This document shows positions 49,223 through 61,800 of a stretch of DNA of 64,000 bases, one piece after another. How positions within the stretch are numbered: position 1 is the stretch's first letter; the number at the start of each line of letters is the position of its first letter. Location of the stretch: NCBI GenBank assembly GCA_023052935.1, contig CM041297.1, forward strand, positions 85,382,021 to 85,446,020, in the 5' to 3' direction. The DNA comes from Piezodorus guildinii. Its lineage: Eukaryota; Arthropoda; Insecta; Hemiptera; Pentatomidae. Position numbers and translations under genes: made by a program. The notes below the pieces were generated by a model. It searched no databases. It was given only the letters and a program-made list of their open reading frames with translations, and was not told the DNA's origin.

Positions 49223-52200
49223 TTTGTTTTTCTTTCTATGGTAACCCCAAAGAAGGAGAGTATATTAATTTTTTATAGCATGTTCCATGCATATTCTTAG
49301 GCACACTACACGTAATCTATGTTATGTTTCACAAATTATCAAGTTTACATTATTTTTATCTTCATTTTAAGCTTTAAATATATCGAAAAATAACAAAAAT
49401 AAGATTAATTTAACATCAATCAAAAATAACTAACAAAAGAAAATAGCTTAAAAATAATGTTAATTACACCTTTCAATATTTTTCAAAATTAGAATAAAGC
49501 AACTAAATATATAAAAACAAAAAAGAATGAATTTAGCACAACAAGAATTACATAGACTGAACTGCCTTCCTACAATCAGTATTAAGTTGGTTGAAGTCTA
49601 TTTTGTTAACGAAATTTATAAAATACTTTTTAAATTTTGTCATTAGTCTCTGTTCTGTTTCTGGCCAAGTCCCGTGCTCTAATATAACATCCTGTATAAG
49701 TTTAGCTCGAATGTTGTCTAATTTCTTACACTCGAATAGTAGGTGTCGAAAATTGTGTATGTTACCATCGTATGGACATTTGTCGTCTTGTAGTATGTTA
49801 AAGCGTTTTAAGTATTGTTTTGTTTGTCCATGTTCAGTCAGGAATTGTGTCACCTTGTAATTACTACTTAGTATGTGTTTTTAGTTGTGTAGTGTGATAT
49901 GGGGAACAAATCTATGAAGGCTTGGTGACTTCAGCGAAGCTGCCCAGGAACGATTCCATTTGACTACCGTCTCTTTCCTCATCTCCCCTTTGATATAGGA
50001 TATGGGAACCTTATTGTACGATACTGGAAGGTCACTCTGAGCCGCTATCTTTGCTAGGGTGTCTGCTCGTTCGTTGCCTTCTACTCCTGAGTGTCCCTTA
50101 ACCCACATAATATATCTATTATTACTATAAATAAACTTACTATAAATAACAGTGGCAATTCAGTCTCAATCACAGCGAGGGCTTTTGCTAATGATGTAGC
50201 TACATTAGCTCTGATATCTCTGGTCATAACAATACGATTGGTAATCTCTTTTACAAAAACATTGCTTAATGTTCCTGAAAACAAAATATAACATTATTCA
50301 ATAAATATAAATATTGGGTTATAAAATAAGTTTGTAGCATTATGTACTGATCATTTCAATAAAAACTTTGGATTCTTGTAAATATATGACCCATTTTGAT
50401 TTATTACATAATGCCATCTTACAGGTAATTTTTGAAATTTGGTCATCGTCAACAGTTGAAGGATGATCGGAGCGCTTTGCATCTTTCAAGTCAAAATTTC
50501 CAATTCTGAACCGAGCAAACCACTTACGGACGGTGCTTTTCCCTAAGGCATCACCGCCATACGCACTGCAAATTTTGTTAACCGTCTGTGCAGCAGATTT
50601 TCCTTTTCGGAAATAAAAAATCATTAAACATTATTAACCAAGCAAACATGATTTCATAAACACAGAGAGGATTAAATTAAAATTAAAATATTGAATACAA
50701 ATTAAATTAAAATATTGAAAAATGCTACAGACTTATTTTACAATCCAATATATTTATTTTTCTGCTTCTGATTTAGCTTAGTGAAAGATGAATTAAAATG
50801 TAGGTAAGACTAAAAAGAAACTTTGCTTTTTCAGAAATAATTTCTGCAGATTTTTATTTTAATTGAATTATTTCCTCCATTTTTCCTCCCTCCCTCACAT
50901 TTGTTATTTAATGATTGATAAAGAAAAAAAAAATCACCAGAACATTATTAGTAAGATTTTCTCATCATTGTTTTTAGTGTTCTTTTGGTTGAATATTTGT
51001 TCGATGAATATTAAGCCGCTCTACAAAAGAAGTCTTGAATACATTTCTTAAAAAATAATTTAATTTCCAGACATTACAACATTCCAGCCTCTAGGTAGGT
51101 AACGCATTTATTAAAAATAATTTATTTTGTGTTGATATTAGATGTTAAAAATGTATAAATGCCATAAAAACTTTTAATTGATTACAGAGACTTGAAAATG
51201 GCCCTAGAGGCTGAAACGTTGCAATGTCTGGAAATTAAGTAATTTAAAAAAAAAATGTATTCAAAACTTCTTTTGTAGAGCGGCCTAATATTCATTAAAC
51301 AAATTATTAGTAAGATTAAAATAGAAATTTGTGATATTATAAAATTTATTTTACAGAAGTTTTTTTATATTTTTTTACTAATCAATTAAACAATCAAATT
51401 AATACTTTGTTTTACTCTATTAATAGTAATAGACATAAAAAAAGTTTATACAAGTAACATTGTATATTCTGTGGCCAAGAAGCAGAAAACAATACAAAGT
51501 AAGGAAAATAATCTTACTGGGGAACAAAGTGGTAGAAGACATGTTTATTCGAGTATTTAAGTATTTAACAGTGGAACTAACAACTGTTTTTAATATAATC
51601 ATAAAAATAAAAAAATAAATAAAAAAAATGTAGGACATAAACACAAGTTGGTTACTGGAATACTAGGTTTTTTTTCAGAAAAATAAAATTAATGTTGACC
51701 TAAAGTTCAGAATTGTGATTATATACTAACTCTCTAAGACAGACTGTGGAGGCTCTTTCGATTACAGTCAACTTTAAAATCAAGGGCACAAAACATAATC
51801 CTCTAGCCATTGAAGTTCATTAAGAGGAAAGATAGACTAGTTTAGATAGAAATAGTTTCAATCGTTATGAAAATTAGACTCAAACTCATTCCTTTTCAGA
51901 AATATTTTCTGGAATAGTGCATTGTTATCAAGAGTCAAAAATATAATAAGAGAATTATACTTATAATTAAGAAATGTATGATTCCTGTAAAACTTACTTT
52001 TACTGCTAAAAAAATAATTATACTAACATTGAAAATGTCTTCATCAATGTACAGAACTAATTGTATACATAGTAAATAAGCCGTAATCTACCATGAAATA
52101 ACTCAAATCTGACACTATTTTTCAGGGAATGTTAGTTAATGTATATTAGAAAAAGTTCTAACACTAAAATATACAATGGAATTTCAATCATAAATTGTAA

Positions 52201-55200
52201 AGAATAGCAAGCAAATTTTAGATTCTGAAATGGAGAAAGTTTATGAGTGATAGCCAGCATGTTTTCTATTCAGCATATTAAACTTGAAGTTCTTGAGTCC
52301 CAAGAAAATACAAATAAAAAAACTGAAAATAACCATCATTCATTTAGGCAACAGAATTGGGTGCAGCCAATACTGGAATGTGGAAAAAATATTAGTTATC
52401 ACTATTATTAAAATTTGTGTGTTCAGTAGTCAGAATAACATGATTCGCTTCGAGCTTAAGATCATCTGTATGAAAATGAATAGGAACCAAGAGAAGGCTC
52501 AACTATTCTCATACATCAGACTCGGCCTGTTATCATCATACTACATAACACAAAGATGAGAAAAGAATTATTGAGATAGTTTTGGTTAAATATTATACAA
52601 AAATTAAAAATGAGACATAAGGCAAGGACAGATAATCTTTGAAGGTTAACAACAGGGGGCAAAATTTGTTGACTTTCACAGCTTTATAATAAATATTAAC
52701 TGCTCATTAAGTTTCATTGAACATGGAACAATAATTTTTGGGGGATTAGGGGGCTTTTGAAGAGTAGATTAATTAAAAAATCTTATTGACAGTAAAACTG
52801 AGGTAATTATTTTAGTAATCAGTAATATTCAATAATTATGTTTGAAGTGAATTTTAAGTAGTAATTGATCAATTTTGTATGTTTTTCTTCATGTTTATAT
52901 TTTAGAGTCAGAAATAAATTATTCGCTCCAAGTTAAAGATCAGTTGTTCCAAAAGAACAAGGAACCTAAAAGGCTCAACTAATTCTATTTGAAACATCAG
53001 ACTCGGCCTGTTGTTTGTCATCATTCAACAAAATATAAAATGATAAAAAACATACTCTTTTGAGGGGAGGAGGGGAGGGAAAGAAGGTCCCTTTCTCATA
53101 TATGTGGGTAAATATATATACACACTTAGGCGAGTCAAATTTAAAACAGGCTTCCGTTGCTTTGAGTGGATGGTAGCACAGTGTTGGTTCTGTCAGTGCA
53201 GCCATGCCTGAGCAAGAGGTCACACGTGCAGTTGTGCAACACGTCACCATGAAGTTTTGGACAGATGAAGGTGCTAAGCCTAGTGAAATCCTCACTAAAA
53301 TTAAAACTCAGTGTGGGGATGCAACACTTTCATGCAACTAAGTCTTTGACTGGGCCAAGAAATTTAAAGAATGGCGAGAAGCCATAGAAAATGAGTGCCA
53401 AAATAGGCATCCACAGACAAGTGTGACAGACAAGAACATTTGTGATCGTCAGAGTGAAAGTAATTGGTGCCTGACGGTTGATGACATTGCTAGTGAGTTG
53501 CAAATTAGTCATGGCTGTTGCATACAATATTATCACAAAGCACCGAGGCTTCTAAAAGTTTGTGCAAGATTGGTCCTCGTTTTTGGACAAACGACACAAA
53601 CAGGTCCGTAAAGCAAGCTGCCAAAGACTTCTAGACCAATTCAATTAAGAAAAAGATTATTTTTTTGAAATAATAATGATGTGTGATGAAACATGGGTCC
53701 ATCATTACACGCCTGAATCAAAAATGCCCTCAACGGAATGGCAAAGGAAGGAGGAATCTAAACCTGTGAAAATGAAAAATCACCCTTTGGCGGGTAAAGT
53801 GCTTGCTACTGTCTTTTTTGAATGGAAGGAGTATTGCTGGTAGATTTTCTCCATAAGCACCAAACTGTGATGCTGCTTATTATTTCGAGCTGCTATGAAG
53901 TGCTAAAGCTGCCTATCTAAATAAAATATGCAACCAGTTGGAGAGACATCATTTTGTAGCAGGACAATGCCAGCCTCACACTGCTGCACTAATAGCATTG
54001 GGGTACACTTGAACACCCACCCTAAGCCCAGATTTTCTCCCTGTGACTTCCATTTATTTGGGCCTTTACAGGAAGTACTTAGCGGAAATCATTATGAAAG
54101 CAATGTGTAGTGGAGTTTGTGCGCAAATAGTTCAAAGACATCCTCAAACTGTTTATCAAGAAGGGATCCAGAAGCTCCTCTTCCATTGGGAAAAATGTGT
54201 AAACGTGGAAAGAGGCTAATAGAAAAAATATATAATTTTTAAATTTAATTTTAAACAATTAAATAATTAAGGATAACGTCCAGTTTATATTTGACTCGCC
54301 CCCGGAAAAATATATGATTTTTACAGACATATATTTAGTTTGAGAACATATAACATTACTATGTCTGGCTATTAAATTCATAACAAGATGTATAAAGGAT
54401 AACATTATGGACCAAAATTAAATTTCTATATGAGCAGGTTACTTAGTTTGCAACTTGTATCTCTGACCAGCATTGTCAAGAAAATTAAAACTACCTGATA
54501 TGGCATTTTTGTTAGTTCACAACTTATTTAGTGAATTTACACTGTATAAAAATTTGTTTTCTGATTACAATTATGCATGCACTGGTAAATAATACAGGTA
54601 AACAGTAGATGTTAATCATTAAACAAAAGGAACTTAAATATGTAACAAAAGTACCCATTATTTCTGAATATATATTTGCAACTAAAACTTTTTCCCAGAC
54701 AGTCTTCAGAAGAAACAAATGTCGAAGACACTTTCTGATGCCTTTTTCAGTACTCTCGGGCAGTTCTTCATACTCACTGAGGGAAGACAAACCTAAAACA
54801 TATAGGAAAGTTACATAAAATAATAACATTAGATGAGGCTGGAAGTTCTCAATATTTATATTATTAATTTTTTTTCGAAGTATGATCTGAATTGCATTTA
54901 TGCTTTTAGATAATTGTAATACAAAGCAAAAGTAGTAAATTCACAATAATAATCTAACAGTTACATCTTAAAATAAATTTAAATCAGTAACTTTACTATA
55001 GGCTCATTTACTACCAAAACCTACTAACTATTTCTAATTAAGTAATTTATACATAACTTCATTAATTGTAAATAATAAGTATGGCATAATTTGCAAAATT
55101 AGAACTAGAGAAACTGAAAACATACAACAATTTACAAAAGGAACTAATATTTCGGAAATATAGCGATGAATCATAAAGAATGACTAATTTAGAGATGATT

Positions 55201-58200
55201 TTCACTTAATACAATTTTTTTTTAAATCCAAAATATAAACTGAGGTATTCTGGTTCGCTAACATTAAGAGACTATCTGTCATTTTTATTCATAATATTAT
55301 TTTTTGAGTTTGAATATAGGAGTCATACAACTCCATTTTTAAATCTATAGTAAGAATCAAGATTTTTTTTTTTTTTAATCAACTAAATAAAATGGTAATG
55401 GGAACATATTAAGTTCAGACTGTAAACAGAGTGAGGAAGAGGCTCAACCCCATTTAATTTTCAAATCTTTTGTTCTGTATAATGAAACGTGTGCTCAGAT
55501 GCTATTTTTTAAAACAAAACCAATTTCTGTTCCCTAATCCTAAGCAACACTGGTTTATATCATACATTCTTTATAAATAAATTGAGTCCAAAATACAGGG
55601 AACATTGCCCTTTTTTTTTTTTTTAATTTTTATTTAATCTTCCTTCATACTGCCTTAAACAACAGGCTGATCGTGGTCTAATCATTATTTTTTTATCTCA
55701 TAGTGCCTGGTATGCATCCACAATTATCATTGTGAGTAATGAGTTTTATTATTGTCCAAATTTCCATCTCTATTTTGTCAACCACTCCAAGTTAACTCAT
55801 GGGTAAACACAGTTTACGAGTAATTAATTTTTTTCTAAACTTTTTAGCAATAAATTTTTTTCTTAACTATGCCCTCCACGATTTATGTTGGATCAGGAAA
55901 TATATTTTTCTTCTTTGTCTCTTTGAGCTCTTCTGCAACCTATGAATACTTTTATTTAAGTCTGTCTCAATATTCCTGAAGAGCTTTCTCATTAAATGAT
56001 TATTTTCATTCAGAAGCCTTATTCCGCTCACAGCTGATTTCACTAGTTCCAAACTCGCGTAACTGTATACTAACAGTGTATCTAGAAAAAGCATCATCTT
56101 TAATTACTGCATCCATAGTTGTTTTGTCTGAAAACAACTTAAAATTCCAATGTTCTGTTACCTGCAGGTAGACACATTGTTTATAAATAAATCTAAGGCT
56201 CATTAGTATATAAATATTTAAAAGGCTGAGCATGCGCAGTACCCTTTCAATATACATGCAGTAAAAGGATGGAAAGACAGAATTACACATGCTTTGTGCA
56301 AGCTCAGTCGGCGAATTGTTGGAATGCATTTAATACATTTAATTATTATGATACCAACTAAATTGGATTTTAAAAAAATAAAATTAAAAAAATGAGGACA
56401 TTACAATCAGTAATTTTTTATGACTCATTACATATTATAGATTAAATATAATAAATAATAATAACAGGCCTACCGAACCTGAAGAGGTTCGATATCGATA
56501 CCACCAAATTCCGCCTACACAGACTATCCAATGATCACTGTTTAAGCCCAATCCCCGAGATAAGCTTTACACAATCCTCCCATCGACGCTTGGGCCTACC
56601 TTTCGGACATTACCAGTCGGTTCAGCCAGTACCAACTTTCTCCATTCCTCACCAAGCCCAACAACTTTACTCGCCCATTTGAGCCTCCGCGATGCTATTG
56701 ACTCAATTATATTCACAGGGTACAAGCTCCTCAATTCCACAATGTGCAACCTTCTAAACAACCCAAATATAATAAAACAAAAAATAAATATGAAGAAAAA
56801 AAATAATTGCAGGAAATTAGTGGAAGATTCGAAAAACAATGTCCCTTTGAAGTTAGACATACCAAGTGAATTTCTTGTGGAAGATCTCTTGGACTGATGT
56901 GCTTTCTCTAGTTGATGGTGCTTTTTCAAAGTTGATATGAGATGCACTATGTTTTGTCTACATTCATATGATGTTATCTTTTTCTGGACATTTATTTTCC
57001 TAAATCCAATGTTTTAATTAGTTACTTATTTTTTTATTATTTCTTAATTATTATTTTTTTCGTTTATTTTTTTAGAATCTTTAAAATATAAACCGAATCA
57101 AAACCTTGATTGACGATTTAGACATAAGAGGTTATGGTAGTAAGTTATCAGTGTAATAAACTGGTAATATTTTATTGGATACATGAAAGAAGAATAAATA
57201 ACAACCTCAAACTTTAAAACAAATAATCTACAATTTCTGAAGTATTTATAAAGATTTTTACTCCCCAAAAACTGAAAATGAAACAGTATCAGAGGAGATA
57301 TTATTTAATCAATTGAAAGAAAAACATTTTATAATTATATTTAAAAAAAAATTCAATGAACTGAATACAGAAGATTTTCACTAGATAATGGGGATGTTAA
57401 AGTGACTACTCCTAGCAATGAGCTGTCAATGAATATGTATATTAAAAAAACATAATGAAAAAAAAAATTACTTACCACACTCTTTTACCATTTCTGATAT
57501 ACTCTTCTCTTGCAAAGTAATTTGTTCGGATAGAACATTAATAGCTTCCTTACGCAGTGGAATGACTAAATCAGCAAAGCAAGGCATGACTTGAACACTA
57601 TCAGCAGATACAAATGGCTTTTTATCGTACTCCATCGTCATTGTACGATGAGCCAGGTACATCATATTGTTGTATACTATTGCTGTCATGGCAAAATTTT
57701 AAAACATAATTAAATGAGGGTTATTCCTTAATAAATTTAAAGAAATATTAACAACTAATGATTCTACCACATATGAAAGTTGCATAACTAAACAAACTAC
57801 TTATTGTTTGTAGTAAAGAGTATAAAATTATTATCCCGAGTAGAAAACTTCAAATAATTAAACTACCACATTTTGATCAATTTTTTTTTTTTAAAATTTA
57901 ATACATTTACTTCTAATATAGATCCACATAAGCCTTTATGAAACAATTTTTTTTCTTTAAATTAAAAAAATGTTAATAAAAAGCCGAACCAAATAAAATT
58001 GTTTACAAGTACTACATAATGTGGATTTAAACACTAACAAATAATTTTCCATTTTAATTATTAAATAAACATAACAGTAATAGACCCTCAAAGATTTTTA
58101 TCATTAAAAGAACCTAATATTGAAGTAAAGAGCTATCAAACCAAGTTCATAAAAAACAAATAAGTAATTAAGTAAATATTCATTGAACATATACCAGCAT

Positions 58201-58807
58201 ACTGAGGTATCTCTATCAGAACGTCCCCATGGTACATTGGAACTACCTCACTGTAGAGCTCAATGATTCCTCGAGCAAGCTGAAACAGCTTAAGACATGT
58301 AGGCCCATCAGAATCTACAGGCATCTGATAATATAACTCCAATGTGATCAATAAGACTTTCTACTGATTTGCTGAAAAAAAAAAAAAAAAAAAAAATGAG
58401 CATAAGCAAAAAAATACAGTAGATTAAAAATAGCACACAAAGTTCATTAATTCATATATAAAACTAAATATGATTAAGTTTAAATAAATACCTCACAGAA
58501 CATTTTGGAAATTGAAAGAAATTCGGGCTCAAATCATTCAAATTAAATGTCACATTATCAACAGTTACACTTTTATTTGTGGATTGCTCACCTTTCATTG
58601 TACTATCAATTTGTGGTACAGGCTTTAATAAAACAAAAAGCAGAATTAATACAAATATAATGTAATCTATCATTTTAAATTAATTTTTAATGAGAATTAT
58701 TATAGATTTGTAAATAAGAAGCATGAAATATTAATCTTCAAAAAAAGGAACAAAAATAAGGAAGATATTTGTAAAACAGGTAAGTAGCAATTTTAAGAAT
58801 TATAAAT

Positions 58808-58877
<70 letters not shown>

Positions 58878-61800
58878 TATATATAAGATTATATATATAT
58901 TTATATAATCCAAGTTGCTTATTATAAATAAAAGTGGCTACTAAGTCCACAAGTAAAGTTTTAAATAAACATATCAATCAGCTGTCACCGTCACTTTTTA
59001 ACACATTAACTTTCAATCATTTATTGTTTTTTAATCTTATAAAACTCTTATTCCTCGATTTATTGCCATTAAAATACTTAGCTAAGCCTGTATATTTTAT
59101 AAACTGAAGAGAAAACAATCAAAACCACAGTAACTTCAACAATTTTATGAATTGAATATGATAATGGATCTAATGGCGAAATGCACAAAATAAATCTATT
59201 TTTTTCATTAAGAAAATCTTAGCTAAAACTAGTTAAATGTGAATAATTATTGAAAGGAATTAGTCCGAGAGGCGGTCATTAAATGAAACAACTAAATAGT
59301 TTAAACTATTTTATTGTTTGCCAACGTTTCGACCCCCTTTGTGGGTCATCATCAGGGCACATGGTGGGAGAATGGAAACTGGAAATGGAACTCAGTTTTC
59401 ATTCTCCCACCATGCGCCCTGATGATGACCCACAAAGGGGGTCGAAACGTTGGCAAACAATAAAATAGTTGAAACTATTTAGTTGTTTCATTTAATGACC
59501 GCCACCTGGACTAATTCCTTCCAGTAATTCTCAACGGTCAACTAATTACATCCACAACGTCAATAATTATTATTTATTTATTTTCTTTCAGAGAATTTGT
59601 TTACACTGAGGAAACATTGTAAGATTTAGGTTTGACAAAATATACTCATTGGAAATTTTATCCAACTAAAATATTTATAAGAGTAAAAAGTAAAAAATCA
59701 AAACGTCTTAAAAAGCCTTACTCACTTCCACCCCTACTTCAATTAATTCATGCAAATCGGCTTTCATAAGTTGTCTGGCAGTTTCTAAATACTTTTCTAT
59801 TGTTTTATTTAGAAATAACATATCAACATTGCCAAAATAGTTGTCCAATAATTTATTTGAAGGAGGTAGAAAACCTGGAATTAATAATAGAGCAAAATTA
59901 ATCAAATTAATTTAAATTCCTAAATTGCACAAGACATGTAAATAAGTACATTGTTTAACAATATAATTTTTTAATATCACTTTTAACATTTTATAGGGCA
60001 TTACATTTACAAAGTTTTATGACAGATCAAAAAGAAATATTAAATTGGATTAATTTACTTATTGTGTACAGTGGTCATTATTTATTTAAACTGTTCCATG
60101 TTTTATAATCGTTTTAGCTTATATATGATACCCACATCCGAAAATATAAACAGAATAAAGGAAATACAATATAAATTCAAAATTATACCTCCTACAGTTT
60201 ACATCTGACATACAGAATTTTGTTCAATTTTTCCCTTTAAACTCTATTTTACAGCTAATGGTAAATCATATTTAATTATTTTCTTGATTTTAGCTCACCT
60301 ATAGTATTCAGAAGGGTCTGGAAAGCTTGAATGGATTCAATTACAGGAGTACAATTCTTTGAATGCTCTCTTTTAGAAGGTATAGCATCAGTAAGGCATT
60401 CATCAACTAAAGTGTTCAAAAAATCATCAGCAATATATTCCCCAATATATGAAACAAATGATTTATCATGCATATCGACTCCTAAACATTCATTAATAAA
60501 CTCAAATGTTGAAGTTAAGTTTCCTAAAACAACTGTATAAGCAGGTTTTTTTGGTTTGGAAGAGCTTGAAATTACTATTTCTTGTAGTGTTGAGCCATTC
60601 TTTTTTTTTATTGATAGACTACTTTCTGTTCGGATAATTGGTAAAAGAAATGACTTCAAAAAGTTATCACTAAAAGTAGCAACTTCTTTGTCAGATACAT
60701 CAAAAAGTTCCAAAGTTTTGATCAAATTTTCGAGATAAGGCTTTTCCCCAGAAATGGTCAGAGAAGTATATAACTTTTCGTTTTCCATATCTCCGTCAAT
60801 ATGAGTCCATTTAATAGATTTTCTCCATTCAGCAAGGGAGTCTCTGCTATACTCGTCACGATAATAAGCCAAGGTTTGTGTAAGACTCTTATACATGTCT
60901 AGGAAATCGAGATCTTTACATTCTTCATTAAGTGACTTGCAAGCTGAGTCAATATGTTTAGCAGCACCATAATAGTTGTTATTTTTTGCTTTATCTTTGG
61001 CCTCTTTAAGGTCTTTCTCAATATGAACAAGTTTACCAACCACTTCAACTATAGTTGTAGCTTCAACAAGTGACTCTTTTGAATGCTTCAGCTCCTCTGC
61101 CAGGTCTTCAACGTCACGTTTCGTCTACACAAAACCGATGTGTAACAATAATTAAAATGAACATAAATGATATATGAGGGAATTAGAATTAGTAAAACCT
61201 GTGTTTCTAAACGTAGATGTAATCCCTTGATATCCTCCACTAAGTCATCAACTTGACGAATAACATCACTGTTTTCTTTTATAATCGGTAATAATTTGTG
61301 ATAATCATCATCCATTTGATCTTTGATATTCATCTTAAGTAAACTAGCCTGCTCAGAAACATTTTGAATAGAATCTTGGAGAAGTTTCAACTCTGTTTCA
61401 CCTAAAATAAAAACAATATGATATTCATAAATTTATTATAATAGTTGTTTACTTTTTCACATCATATAAATATAGATACAAATATATAGAGTTCCTTAAT
61501 GGGCGGAGGTTCTATGTTAGAATCAGAAGCTTGTAATTATAAACCTATACTCAGTGAAATGGTACTCCACAAGCCTCTCCACTCTATTTTTAATCACTAT
61601 GGAATATGGAAACAATTTTCGATAGGCAAAAAAATGTTCTTCTATTCACAGATAACATCCTCCTCTTTGCCTGCAGCAAGTCTATCAATTTCTTCAAATG
61701 GAAGATGCAAGCAGCTCTGAGTACAGCAATAAAACAATAAGCATATATGCTGTTTAGGAGATTGCACTCATAATTCCAAATTATTGTAGGGCTCGAAAGC

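Noticed and set aside
59321..59453. Complete classical hammerhead ribozyme
   Set aside because: The core-like strings and one helix are there, but there is one extra base after CTGATGA. A paired stem I and an NUH cleavage site could not be placed by eye, so only a hammerhead-like module is claimed.
60331..60738. Plus-strand ORFs across ZW10 exon 3
   Set aside because: Antisense shadows of the ZW10 coding sequence.
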